Assembly (NCBI GenBank): GCA_016219425.1
Contig: JACRNB010000007.1
Location: forward strand, 1 to 64,000
Source of the DNA: Betaproteobacteria bacterium
GTDB lineage: Bacteria; Pseudomonadota; Gammaproteobacteria; Burkholderiales; Thiobacillaceae
Direction: 5' to 3'
DNA length: 64,000 nt
The notes under the pieces were generated by a model. That model was not told the origin of the DNA. It was given only the letters and a program-made list of their open reading frames with translations, and ran no database searches. The position numbers and the translations under genes were made by a program. Shown here in pieces: positions 49,644 to 60,113 of this stretch. Every line of letters begins with the position of its first letter. Within the stretch, counting starts at the first letter, position 1.

Positions 49644-50014
49644 GGTTCCAACACATAGATCTCGATCAGCACCCGCTTCCAGGGATTGCGCGCCTTTTGC
49701 AGTTGCAGGATGCGCGCCTCCACCTTCAGCCCCCGGTCCATGAGACGCGCCAGGTCCACGTTGTCGGCGCGGGGGGCGTAGCCGATCTGGCTGCCATGCC
49801 ATTCCACTCGCACCGCTCTGGAGTCATAAGGGTTGCCGGGCTCGCGCACCAGCGCCAGCGAATCGCCCACGGCCATGAGCGGAAAAAACGCCTTGCCGGC
49901 GTAGTGCTGAAAGCCAGCCAGGGGGGTGGTTTGCAGAATCTGGCGCGCCTCGCTCGCCGCCTGGGCCGGTAAAACCAGAAACAGCCATGCGATCAGGCCC
50001 AGCCGGATCGACAT
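49640..50014 (-). CDS. Exported HIRAN-domain protein
   Basis: 124 residues. The N-terminal signal peptide (MSIRLGLIAWLFLVLPAQAA) precedes a single HIRAN domain: LAGFQHYAGKAFFPLMAVGD, then LVREPGNPYDSRAVRVEWHG and IGYAPRADNVDLARLM. HIRAN domains bind DNA 3' ends in HLTF-type helicases; a free exported copy is unusual in that light, though short secreted HIRAN proteins exist in proteobacteria. The TAG stop lies in a REP head. I preferred ATG 50014 over 50029. Confidence 0.78.
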   Translation of the reverse strand: MSIRLGLIAWLFLVLPAQAASEARQILQTTPLAGFQHYAGKAFFPLMAVGDSLALVREPGNPYDSRAVRVEWHGSQIGYAPRADNVDLARLMDRGLKVEARILQLQKARNPWKRVLIEIYVLEP

Positions 50015-50035
50015 GGCTGCCGGGTTCACGCCAGA

Positions 50036-50716
50036 TCAGCGGGCGCGGCGGTTGGGCGAAGCGCCAGGGCCGCCCTGCGGGCCGGGACGGTTTTCCCAGT
50101 TGGTGCCGGGGCCGCCGCGCATGCCAGGAGGGTTGTTGTCACGGTCCACGCCGCGACGGTCTGCGCTTGCGCCAGGGCCGCCCTGCGGACCGGGACGGTT
50201 TTCCCAGTTGGTGCCGGGGCCGCCGCGCATGCCGGGAGGGTTGTTGTCACGGTCCACGCCGCGACGGTCGGGGCTCGCGCCAGGGCCGCCCTGCGGGCCG
50301 GGACGGTTTTCCCAATTGGTGCCGGGGCCGCCGCGCATACCGGGAGGGTTGTTGTCACGGTCCACGCCGCGACGGTCGGGGCTTGCGCCAGGGCCGCCCT
50401 GCGGGCCGGGGGGATTCTCCCAATTGGTGCCGGGGCCGCCGCGCATACCGGGAGGGTTGTTGTCACGGTCCTGGCGCGCTTCCTGGCGCTGCTCACGGAA
50501 TTCCTGGCGACGTTCGCGCACTTCCTGACGGAAGTTCTGGCGTTCTTCCGGGGTCATGTTGCGCAATTTTTCCCGTTGTTCGGGCGAGAGCACGGGGCGG
50601 CGTTCGGGCGTCCCGGCGGCATTGCCGGACTGGGCCGCGCCAGTGGCTTCCTGGGCCAGGACGGGGGCGGCCAAACCGGCCAGCAGCGCAACGATCAGTA
50701 TTTTGCGAGTGTTCAT
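50036..50716 (-). CDS. Exported protein with four 36-residue tandem repeats
   Basis: 226 residues. Signal peptide MNTRKILIVALLAGLAAPVL (cut after AQ); a charged helical segment (about 38-83, LSPEQREKLRNMTPEERQNF and REQRQEARQD) recalls Spy/CpxP-like or DUF3106-like sequences. Four tandem repeats from residue 84 to the end each begin RDNNPPGMRGGPGTNWENRP and continue PGPQGGPGASPDRRGVD. Gly/Pro/Arg/Asn content predicts disorder. The function is unknown. Start ATG 50716 has AAGGAGATGGAC just upstream. Confidence 0.75.
   Translation of the reverse strand: MNTRKILIVALLAGLAAPVLAQEATGAAQSGNAAGTPERRPVLSPEQREKLRNMTPEERQNFRQEVRERRQEFREQRQEARQDRDNNPPGMRGGPGTNWENPPGPQGGPGASPDRRGVDRDNNPPGMRGGPGTNWENRPGPQGGPGASPDRRGVDRDNNPPGMRGGPGTNWENRPGPQGGPGASADRRGVDRDNNPPGMRGGPGTNWENRPGPQGGPGASPNRRAR
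50041..50475. repeat. 108-bp tandem repeat array inside the exported protein gene
   Basis: Four in-frame copies of a 108-bp unit (36 codons), nearly identical at DNA level with a few substitutions (for example ASPD, ASAD and ASPN variants). The uniformity suggests recent slippage or recombination. Unit gain or loss would keep the frame. Confidence 0.9.
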
Positions 50717-50828
50717 GTCCATCTCCTTGGGTTGGGATGCGTTCATTCAACGCACTGCCAGAGTAGGGGCCGCCTGTTAGCAACCCATTGCCGGAATGAA
50801 ACCATGTGTTACCGAGCGTTACAAACCG

Positions 50829-50869
50829 GTGGCGCCGGCACGTTCAAAGAGCCGGCAGGGATGCCGGCG

Positions 50870-50873
<4 letters not shown>
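50829..50873. repeat. REP pair of the GTAGCGCCGGC type
   Basis: Minus strand: GTAGCGCCGGCATCCCTGCC (hairpin GCCGGCA/TGCCGGC), mirrored by GTGCCGGCGCCAC across a short centre. This third GTAG-headed family is distinct in its stem. Its TAG (50872-50870) is the stop codon of the dinG-like gene. Confidence 0.75.
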
Positions 50874-52792
<1,919 letters not shown>

Positions 52793-52859
52793 GTCCCAAG
52801 TGTACTGTTTGACCAAGTTGAAACCCTCTTTCGGAGAATCCGAACGTGATGGAGAAAAC

Positions 52860-53705
52860 ATGAACAAGTTGCCAGGCGCGATTGCACTGTTTCTTGCCTG
52901 CATCGTTTCCGCCCAGGCCGAAAAGATCGAACTGGTCATGCCCAACAAGCTCATGGCGCGGGCGGAGTTCCATCAGGGCAGTAGGGAGAAACCCGCGGTG
53001 CTGTTGCTGCATGGTTTTCTCCAGACGCATGAGTTCCCCACCATCTTTCAGTTGATGGAATCCCTGCGCGGAGCGGGATTCACCGTGCTGGCGCCCACAC
53101 TCTCCCTGAATGTGCCTGCGCGGCGACAAAGTCTGGCCTGTGAGGCGATCCACACCCACAGCATCGAGGGCAATTCCAGGGAGATCGACGCCTGGGTGAA
53201 ATGGCTGGGGCGGAAACAGCCGGGCGGTATTGCCCTGGTCGGACACAGCATCGGCAGCTTGCAGTTGCTGGCCTACCTGGGGGGCAATCCCGACCCGGCG
53301 GTAAGGAAGCTGATTGCCGTCAGCATCATCGAGTCCCAGTCCCCGCTGACGCAAAAACAGCGCTCACGCCTGGTCGCGGACCTGCTGACTCGGGTCAGAC
53401 AGGGCGATGGCAGCCCCCTGGTCCAACCGGTTTCGTTCTGTAAAAAACTGCATGCCCCGCCCGCCACCCTGCTGTCCTATCTGGAGTGGACGCCGGATCG
53501 CGTCCTGAAGCGCATCGAGCATCTCAACCTGCCCGTTACCTTCGTCATGGGCTCGCGGGATGATCGCCTGGGTCGGGGGTGGATCGAGAAGCTCGGGCAA
53601 ACCCGCGCCCGGCTTCGCGTCGTGGAGGGCGCCAATCACTTCATGGACGGTGAACACGAATTCGATCTGCATGACCTCGTGCAACAGGAATTGCAGGGAC
53701 TGTGA
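52860..53705 (+). CDS. Exported alpha/beta hydrolase (DUF3530-like)
   Basis: 281 residues. Signal peptide MNKLPGAIALFLACIVSAQA, then an alpha/beta hydrolase: oxyanion region VLLLHGFLQTHEF, nucleophile elbow ALVGHSIGSLQ (GHSIG), late Asp in VMGSRDDRLGRG and catalytic His in VEGANHFMDGEH. All triad positions are present. The substrate is unknown. Its ATG is 67 bp from the divergent helicase start. The stop overlaps the GGDEF-EAL start (TGATG), so these two are coupled. Confidence 0.82.
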   Translation: MNKLPGAIALFLACIVSAQAEKIELVMPNKLMARAEFHQGSREKPAVLLLHGFLQTHEFPTIFQLMESLRGAGFTVLAPTLSLNVPARRQSLACEAIHTHSIEGNSREIDAWVKWLGRKQPGGIALVGHSIGSLQLLAYLGGNPDPAVRKLIAVSIIESQSPLTQKQRSRLVADLLTRVRQGDGSPLVQPVSFCKKLHAPPATLLSYLEWTPDRVLKRIEHLNLPVTFVMGSRDDRLGRGWIEKLGQTRARLRVVEGANHFMDGEHEFDLHDLVQQELQGL

Positions 53706-55909
53706 TGCGCCTGCCCGCCCTTTCCCTCAGCATCTCCCGCATCGCCGTGCTGTACATCCTGCTGGTGGTGATGATGCTGGGGCTGCTTTGGGGGTATTTC
53801 TGGTACGAGATCAACACCACCGGCGCGCGTCTCCTCCGCCAGCATGAAACCAACGCCAAACTGGAGATCCGTGACGCCTTCCTGGCGGTGGAGAGGGACT
53901 TGCGCAAGGCCGGGGACAAACTCGCGGACTGGGATGAAACGCGCCAGCAACTGGCGATACAGGACTATTACTCGATCTGGCGCGATGTCCGCATTCGCGG
54001 CGCGAGCTTGCATCATGAGGCGATGGATGACGTCGCCCTGTATAGCCGGGAAGGTCGGATACTGGCCCGATCCCTCGCTCCCGACCCCCTGCCGGAGCGC
54101 ATCCCTGTGACACAGGCGGTGATCCTGCTTCTCCACGACCAGAATCACAGCCACATGGTCTATTACCGCCCCGTCCATGCCGATCCCTCCGGGACCGTCC
54201 TGCTGGGCTATCTGGCCATGAAACTGGATTTGACCGTGGCCATGAAGCAATTGCGTTCGTTCCGATATGCCGCCCTGGACAGCCTGATCCTGGCCATCCC
54301 CGCAGGCGCTCAGATCGACGTGCGGCAAGCGGCGGACATCCCGCGGGTCCGCCCCCTGCCGGACCCCGACATGAACACCAAGCAGCGTCTGTTCAAACAG
54401 GCCATGACGCGGCAGGCCCTGGTCATGCTGGCGGCCCTGCTGCTGGCGGTGTTGCTGCTGCGCTTCTGGCTGGTGCGTCCGTTGCGGGGGCTGTCCACGG
54501 AGATTTCCAATCTCACCAGCAGCCAGGAACAGGACGCCCCGCTGCTCCAGGCGTCCGGCCCCCTCAGGGTTCTGGAGCTGGAAAGTCTCCGGACGTCCTT
54601 CAACGCCTACCGGCAAAGATTGCGTGAGTTGCACGGCCATCTTGAGCAGAAAAGCCGGGATTTTTACGATCAGGCCCGACGCGATGCGCTGTCCGGCGCC
54701 TTCAACCGGCGCGCGTTCGAAGAGGACTGGCTGCGTATCGCCGAGGATCGGCGCACACCCGCCATCGCCCTGTTGCTGTTTGACTGTGACCACTTCAAGG
54801 CCATCAACGACACCTATGGCCACCATGTGGGCGACTCGGTGATCCAGGCCACCGCCCAATGCCTGCAATCCGCCCTGCGCACCCAGGACCGTCTCTACCG
54901 TCTGGGCGGCGATGAATTCGCCATGCTGCTGCGGGACAACGACCCGGCCCAGGCGGAGATGGTGGCGGAGCGCTGCCTGGAACACATCACCAAGCACGAT
55001 TTCTACCAATACGGCATGAGGGAACCGATCTCCATCAGCGTCGGCATCGCCTTCTCCCAGGGAGATCAGCACTCCCTGACGGCGCTCCAGAAGCATGCCG
55101 ACCTGGCCATGTACTCGGCCAAGCGTCCGGGCAGCCGCAAGATCGTGTTCTACGGCGACGACATGGAAGACATGGAGGTGCTGGTCAGCAGTCGCGAGGT
55201 GAATGCCGTGTTCCGCGCCATCCGCGATCCGTCCTGCATCGAGATGTCCTACCAGGGGGTGCAGCGCCTGCCGCGGGCGGAAAAGGAGTACGTGGAAGCC
55301 CTGGTTCGGGTGCGCTATGACGAGGATCTGCTGGGGCCTGCCGCCCTCTTCCCCATCATTCAGTCACGCGGTCTCGACGTGGAGTTCGATCAGGCCGTCA
55401 TCAACGCCATCCGCCACGACATGCAAAGCGGCAGGTTGCCTGCGGACCAGGGCGTTTCCATCAACCTCTCCGCCCCCAGCGTGGTGAATTCCAAGGCGAT
55501 CAGCGCCATGCTGGACCTGATCCGCGCCGAGAACGGACGCAAGATCGTGGTGGAGATCACCGAAACCGCCCTGATTACCCAGATGGACATCGCCACCAGC
55601 CACATCAAGCAGTTGCGCGAGGCGGGCGCACTGGTGGCGCTGGATGACTTCGGCAGCGGCTATTCCTCGTTGCGCTACCTCTCTTCCATGCCGGTGGACC
55701 TGGTCAAGTTCGACATCAGCATGGTGCACATGCTGGAGTCGGACGACGAACGCCAGCGCCTCATCACCGAAGAGATCGCCGCCATGGTCATGAGTGCGGG
55801 ATATGCAGTGGTGGCGGAAGGGATCGAAACCCTCTCGCTGCTGGAGCGGGTGACGCACCTGGGCTTCTCCCATGCCCAGGGCTATTACTTCGGCAAACCG
55901 GAGCGGTGA
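53705..55909 (+). CDS. Membrane GGDEF-EAL protein (cyclic di-GMP turnover)
   Basis: 734 residues. TM1 (about 12-33) and TM2 (about 238-255) flank a periplasmic CHASE4-like sensor, followed by a HAMP-like linker. The GGDEF domain has an intact GGDEF (401-405) and an RxxD inhibitory site (RTQD, 392-395), so it can probably make c-di-GMP with feedback. The EAL domain keeps VEALVRVR, INLSAP, VEITETA, LDDFGSGYSSL, LVKFDIS, VAEGIET and QGYYFGKP, so it can probably also degrade it. It lies beside the flagellar operon, consistent with a motility switch. ATG 53705 is preferred over GTG 53702. Confidence 0.92.
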   Translation: MRLPALSLSISRIAVLYILLVVMMLGLLWGYFWYEINTTGARLLRQHETNAKLEIRDAFLAVERDLRKAGDKLADWDETRQQLAIQDYYSIWRDVRIRGASLHHEAMDDVALYSREGRILARSLAPDPLPERIPVTQAVILLLHDQNHSHMVYYRPVHADPSGTVLLGYLAMKLDLTVAMKQLRSFRYAALDSLILAIPAGAQIDVRQAADIPRVRPLPDPDMNTKQRLFKQAMTRQALVMLAALLLAVLLLRFWLVRPLRGLSTEISNLTSSQEQDAPLLQASGPLRVLELESLRTSFNAYRQRLRELHGHLEQKSRDFYDQARRDALSGAFNRRAFEEDWLRIAEDRRTPAIALLLFDCDHFKAINDTYGHHVGDSVIQATAQCLQSALRTQDRLYRLGGDEFAMLLRDNDPAQAEMVAERCLEHITKHDFYQYGMREPISISVGIAFSQGDQHSLTALQKHADLAMYSAKRPGSRKIVFYGDDMEDMEVLVSSREVNAVFRAIRDPSCIEMSYQGVQRLPRAEKEYVEALVRVRYDEDLLGPAALFPIIQSRGLDVEFDQAVINAIRHDMQSGRLPADQGVSINLSAPSVVNSKAISAMLDLIRAENGRKIVVEITETALITQMDIATSHIKQLREAGALVALDDFGSGYSSLRYLSSMPVDLVKFDISMVHMLESDDERQRLITEEIAAMVMSAGYAVVAEGIETLSLLERVTHLGFSHAQGYYFGKPER

Positions 55910-55937
55910 GGCAAAGGCCTACTGGCTGCTCCCGAGT

Positions 55938-56888
55938 TCAACCCAGGTAGTTGAACAGGCTCAGGCTGGCGGTCTTGGCGTAGGCCTGACTGGCGGCCTG
56001 CAACACGGTCTGGCGCGACTGCAACTCAATGATGGCGGCGGCCTGATCCACCTCGGTAAGGCCGGACAGCGAATCCTGCTCCAGCAATTGCAGGGATTGG
56101 GATGTCTTCTTGAGGTCTTGCAGTTCTTTCAGGGTGGAACCCACCCGCTGTTCCAGCAGGCTCAGATTGCTCAAGGCGGTATCCACCACCTGCTGGAATC
56201 CCACCAGGGTGGCCTGATCGTTGACGGCGCTGGCATGTCCAGCCGCGAGCGGCAGGCGAGTGATGGCCTCATCCAGGGTCTGGAGCAGGTCCGCGCCGGC
56301 AGCGCCGGCCTGGAACACCGTATTCAGGTTATCCATGACCTGAACCCGGTGGCCGCTATCCACCTCCACCTCGCGCAGGTTGGTGGAACCGCCAAAGGTA
56401 GTGGCCACACCGTCCGCCGGCGTCACGCCGAAGTTGCCGCCGCCAGCGTTGGCAAAGGGAGAAGTGGTGGTTTTGTCCCCGGAAAAGATGAAATTTCCCT
56501 CGGAGTCGCGGCTATTGGCCAGCGCCACCAGTTGGTCGAATACACCCCGAAGCAATTGGGTATTGGCAGGACGATCCGTGGCCCCGGCCTCCTGGCCGGT
56601 GGCGGAAAAGATCTTCACCGCCTGGGTCAGGGTGGTGCGTATGCCTTGCAGGACCGTGCTCTCGAAATTCAGCGTCAATGTCGCCCGTTCCTGATTGGCT
56701 ATGTACTGGCCGCGCATGGCGAGACGGTCGGACAGGGCCATCGCCCGGGTTGTGACCAGGGGGTCATCCTTGGGCGCCAGCACCTTGTTGCCGCTGACCA
56801 GTTGCTGGTTGAGGCGGGCAATCTGGCTCTGGGTGTTCTGGATGCCGGAGAGGCTGGTGGAGAAGTAGCTCAGGGAGTCGATGCGCAT
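55938..56888 (-). CDS. flgL: Flagellar hook-filament junction protein FlgL
   Basis: A 316-residue flagellin-like junction protein (HAP3). The helical N terminus RIDSLSYFSTSLSGIQNTQS and LNQQLVSGNKVLAPKDDPLV pairs with a C-terminal helix (VLQAASQAYAKTASLSLFNY). It is last in the operon after flgK (27 bp gap), convergent with the GGDEF-EAL gene with no clear terminator in the 28-bp gap. Confidence 0.95.
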   Translation of the reverse strand: MRIDSLSYFSTSLSGIQNTQSQIARLNQQLVSGNKVLAPKDDPLVTTRAMALSDRLAMRGQYIANQERATLTLNFESTVLQGIRTTLTQAVKIFSATGQEAGATDRPANTQLLRGVFDQLVALANSRDSEGNFIFSGDKTTTSPFANAGGGNFGVTPADGVATTFGGSTNLREVEVDSGHRVQVMDNLNTVFQAGAAGADLLQTLDEAITRLPLAAGHASAVNDQATLVGFQQVVDTALSNLSLLEQRVGSTLKELQDLKKTSQSLQLLEQDSLSGLTEVDQAAAIIELQSRQTVLQAASQAYAKTASLSLFNYLG

Positions 56889-56915
56889 GATTCAGTCCTC
56901 TGCGTTCACTCTGCT

Positions 56916-58577
56916 CTAGCGGACAGCCGCGAGCAGTTCATCAAAGATCTGGTTGGCCACCTGGATCGCCCTGGCGGAAGCCTGATAGGCCTGCTGGAAC
57001 CGGATCAGGTTGCTGGCCTCCTCATCCAGATTCACGCCGACCAGGCTCTGGCGTGTGGCGACCGCGGCATCCGCCAGGGACTGGAAGGCGTCCCGGTTCA
57101 GGTCGCTCTGCGCGGACTGGCTGGCGGTGCGACCGACCGTCTGGTTGTAGGCCATGGAATACGTGGAGGTTCCATTGTTGAGGATGCGCCCGGATTGCAG
57201 CCCGGCCAATGCCAGGGCATTGGTATTGTCGCCCGGCCCCGTGGCCCCGGCTGCCGCCGCGGCGATCGCTGCCGTGGTCGTAACGGACATGCCCATCTGA
57301 CGCGCCTGGTCGCCGATGATCCAGGTATCACCCGCCACCGGGGCCGTGCTCGCGCTCAGGGTAAAGCCCTTGCCCGCAGTGACGGCGGCCAGGTTGCCGG
57401 TCACGCTGACGCTGGTGGACAGGGCCGTGATGGTGTAGTTGGCGCCGTTGTAACTAAGCTCGTACCCGACCGGGTCCACCAGAAGGTCGTTGCTCAGGTT
57501 CATCTGAAGCCGCCCGGTGGAACCGCTCAGTGGCTGTACCGGGTTAGCAAAAAAATCTCCGCCCGCCGCCAGGTTGTAATCCACGCCGGAGCGGTGCTGT
57601 TCGTTCACCTCGGCGGCAACGCTCAGGGCCACCCGATTGAGATCGCGAATGGCGGGGACCAGGACGTTCTCACGGTAGTCCAGCACGCCCGCGATCTTGC
57701 CGCCGGTAATCGCGCTGGCGCCCAGGGCCTGGATGTTGTTTCCCAACACCGGAGAGGAGTCGGCCATCAGGCTGCTGTACATGCGGGGTTGCAGGTCGAT
57801 CACGAGATCGTGGGTCAGGCTGTCCGTACTGCTGGCCGAAGTGCCCAGGGCAAACACGGTCTGCCCCGCCACCAGGCTCTGGCCGCTGCCCAGATAGATC
57901 GAGGTGGTGCCATCGCTCTGGTCGATGCGGGTGACGTTCACCAGCTTGTTGAGTTCTTCCACCAGATGGTCGCGGGCATCCACCACATCGTTGGCCGGAC
58001 GTCCGTTGCCCGTGATGCTGCGTTGGACATTGATGTTGGCCTGCGCGATCTGGGAGGTCAGCACGTTGACCTGGCGCGACAGATCGGCCAGATCGTTGTT
58101 GCTCCCGGTGCGGTAATCCTCCAGCTTGTTGCCCAGCATGTTGAGGCGCTGGGAGAGGTTATTGCCGGCGGCAAGCAAATTTTGCCGGGGCACGCTGGAG
58201 GTGGGGTCGTTCGCGACCTCCTGCATGGCGGCAAAGAATTGATCCATGGCGGGCGTCAGGCTGCTGGCCTTGTTCCCCAGCAGCTTGTCGATGATGGCAG
58301 CGCGGTTGGAGGCCTCATCATGACGCGCCAACTGGCTCTGGTTCAGCATCACCTCGGTATCCAGAAACTGGCTGTACTGATGCCGCACCTCGGTGACCGA
58401 GACGCCGCTGCCCAGATAGCCATGACCCGCGCCTTGGGGCTGCTCCGCCGTAAACACCACTTCCTGGCGGCGATAGCCGGCGGTATTGATGTTGGCGATG
58501 TTCTGTTGGGTGGTGCGGATACCCGCCTGGGCGGCATTCAGCCCCGAAACGGCGATTCCTACGACTCCTGATGACAT
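56916..58577 (-). CDS. flgK: Flagellar hook-associated protein FlgK
   Basis: A 553-residue HAP1. The N-terminal rod/hook motif IAVSGLNAAQAGIRTTQQNI (NIANINTAGY) and the C-terminal helix LIRFQQAYQASARAIQVANQ with FDELLAAVR are characteristic. Start ATG 58577 (MSSGVVG) has GGAGAG upstream; an in-frame ATG four codons earlier is less likely. A REP pair separates it from flgJ. Confidence 0.95.
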   Translation of the reverse strand: MSSGVVGIAVSGLNAAQAGIRTTQQNIANINTAGYRRQEVVFTAEQPQGAGHGYLGSGVSVTEVRHQYSQFLDTEVMLNQSQLARHDEASNRAAIIDKLLGNKASSLTPAMDQFFAAMQEVANDPTSSVPRQNLLAAGNNLSQRLNMLGNKLEDYRTGSNNDLADLSRQVNVLTSQIAQANINVQRSITGNGRPANDVVDARDHLVEELNKLVNVTRIDQSDGTTSIYLGSGQSLVAGQTVFALGTSASSTDSLTHDLVIDLQPRMYSSLMADSSPVLGNNIQALGASAITGGKIAGVLDYRENVLVPAIRDLNRVALSVAAEVNEQHRSGVDYNLAAGGDFFANPVQPLSGSTGRLQMNLSNDLLVDPVGYELSYNGANYTITALSTSVSVTGNLAAVTAGKGFTLSASTAPVAGDTWIIGDQARQMGMSVTTTAAIAAAAAGATGPGDNTNALALAGLQSGRILNNGTSTYSMAYNQTVGRTASQSAQSDLNRDAFQSLADAAVATRQSLVGVNLDEEASNLIRFQQAYQASARAIQVANQIFDELLAAVR

Positions 58578-58597
58578 GGCGCTCTCCAAATTTCGCG

Positions 58598-58649
58598 GTA
58601 GGAGGCCGGGTAGCCGTCGCTTGATCGCCCGGGAAAACCGGGCTCCTAC
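58598..58649. repeat. Degenerate REP pair between flgJ and flgK
   Basis: GTAGGAGGCCGGGTAGCCG... is mirrored by ATCGCCCGGG...CCGGGCTCCTAC. The right-hand unit, read on the minus strand, starts GTAGGAGCCCGG and its TAG (58648-58646) is the stop codon of flgJ. It lies inside the flagellar operon. Confidence 0.8.
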
Positions 58650-58972
58650 CTGCGCACGGCCTGACCGTTGCGCTCCAGGGACTTCACCATCATTTCAGCA
58701 AAACCCATGCCACGTCCCTTGGAGACGTGGGCGGCCCATTGCTGATCCAGCAGTTCCTGATAGACCTTGCCCCCCTGGCCGCCGCTCAGGGGATCGTTCT
58801 CCGCGCCGAAGCGGGTGGCGCGCATGGTCTTCAGCATCTGCGCCACCATCAGCGATTCAAACTGGCGCGCCGCCGCGCGCAGGGCTTCCTTGTCGCCTGC
58901 CGCGGCCTTGGCGCGCAGGGACTGGGCGTCCGCCACATCGACGGCAAGGCGTTCGGGCAGGACCGGGTTCAT
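58646..58972 (-). CDS. flgJ: Single-domain flagellar rod assembly protein FlgJ
   Basis: 108 residues, only the rod-binding (rod-cap) domain: AARQFESLMVAQMLKTMRAT, then ENDPLSGGQGGKVYQELLDQ and GMGFAEMMVKSLE. The C-terminal muramidase (glucosaminidase-like) domain found in most beta/gammaproteobacterial FlgJ (about 300 residues) is absent. The stop codon TAG is inside a REP, raising the possibility that REP insertion removed or replaced the 3' half. The start overlaps the flgI stop by one base. Confidence 0.9.
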   Translation of the reverse strand: MNPVLPERLAVDVADAQSLRAKAAAGDKEALRAAARQFESLMVAQMLKTMRATRFGAENDPLSGGQGGKVYQELLDQQWAAHVSKGRGMGFAEMMVKSLERNGQAVRR

Positions 58973-60102
58973 CAGATCACCTCCAACTCAGCCTTCAGCG
59001 CGCCCGCCGCCTTCATCGCCTGGAGGATGGCGAGGAGATCCTGCGGCGATGCGCCCACGGCGTTGAGCGCCTTGACCACATCGCTCAGGGTGGTGGTGGC
59101 GGGCAACATGACCAGTTCGCCCTTGTCGCTCTTGATCTGCACATCCGCCTTGGTCGTGGCGACGGTCTCGCCCCCGGCCAGGGCATTGGGTTGCGAGACC
59201 TGGGTATCCGCGCTGATGGTGACGGACAGGTTGCCGTGGGCCACCGCGCATTTGTCTACCGTCACCATTTGGTTCATGACGATGGAGCCGGTGCGGGGGT
59301 TGATGATGATGCGGGCCGTGGCCGTAGCCGGATTCAGGTTCAGGTTTTCCAGGCTGGCCAGGAAGGCCACGCGCTGGGTCGAGTCCAGCGGCGCCCTGAC
59401 CTGGATGACGCGACCGTCCATGGCCGTGGCAAGGCCCTTGCCCAGCCCGGCGTCGACGGCGCTGATGACCCGGGCCGCCGTGGTGAAGTCCGCCTCCTTC
59501 AACTCCAGTTGCACGAAGTCGCCCTGCCCCAGCCGGGTGGGCACCGCCCGCTCCACGGTGGCGCCGCCGGGGATGCGCCCGGCGGAAAGATGGTTGATCT
59601 GGGCGGACGAGCCGCCCGCCGATGCGCCCGCGCCTCCCACCATCAGGCTGCCCTGGGCCATGGCGTAGACCTGTCCATCCAGGCCTTTCAGGGGGGTCAT
59701 CAGCAGGGTGCCGCCGCGCAGACTCTTGGAGCCGCCCAGGGCGGAGACCGTGACGTCGATGGCCTGGCCGGGTTTGGAGAAGGCGGGCAGGCTGGCGGTA
59801 ACCATGACGGACGCTGCGTTCTTGCTCGATACCGTGCTGCCAGGGCTGACCCCGAGATTGCCCATCAGGTTGCCCAGGGCCTGGCTGGTCAGGTTGGAGG
59901 TGTCGCCGGTGTTGTCCAGCCCCACCACCACGCCGTAGCCCACCAACTGGTTGGTGCGGACGCCGCTGAAGCTCGCCACATCCTTGATGCGGTCAGCGTT
60001 GGCCGAGAGGGTGTAGAGGGCCAGGGTCAGCCACACCAGGGCGTTGACCAGAAGCCACCGCGCCAGCGATGCGGCGGCATGGATTTCGGTACGGGAAGTC
60101 AT
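58972..60102 (-). CDS. flgI: Flagellar P-ring protein FlgI
   Basis: The 376-residue periplasmic P-ring subunit. The signal sequence (LVWLTLALYTLSANA) precedes the signature RIKDVASFSGVRTNQLVGYG; VVVGLDNTGDTSN and a C-terminal DVVKALNAVGASPQDLLAIL follow. Start ATG 60102 (MTSRTEIHAA); the longer frame runs into flgH. It is 11 bp after flgH. Confidence 0.95.
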   Translation of the reverse strand: MTSRTEIHAAASLARWLLVNALVWLTLALYTLSANADRIKDVASFSGVRTNQLVGYGVVVGLDNTGDTSNLTSQALGNLMGNLGVSPGSTVSSKNAASVMVTASLPAFSKPGQAIDVTVSALGGSKSLRGGTLLMTPLKGLDGQVYAMAQGSLMVGGAGASAGGSSAQINHLSAGRIPGGATVERAVPTRLGQGDFVQLELKEADFTTAARVISAVDAGLGKGLATAMDGRVIQVRAPLDSTQRVAFLASLENLNLNPATATARIIINPRTGSIVMNQMVTVDKCAVAHGNLSVTISADTQVSQPNALAGGETVATTKADVQIKSDKGELVMLPATTTLSDVVKALNAVGASPQDLLAILQAMKAAGALKAELEVI

Positions 60103-60113
60103 GAGGGCGCTCC

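Noticed and set aside
50041-50475. Possible CRISPR or intergenic repeat array
   Set aside because: The 108-bp units are directly adjacent, in frame and code for 36-residue repeats of an exported protein.
55872-58571. An 899-residue open frame on the plus strand
   Set aside because: It is antisense to flgL and flgK; composition and lack of motifs mark it as a shadow of those genes.
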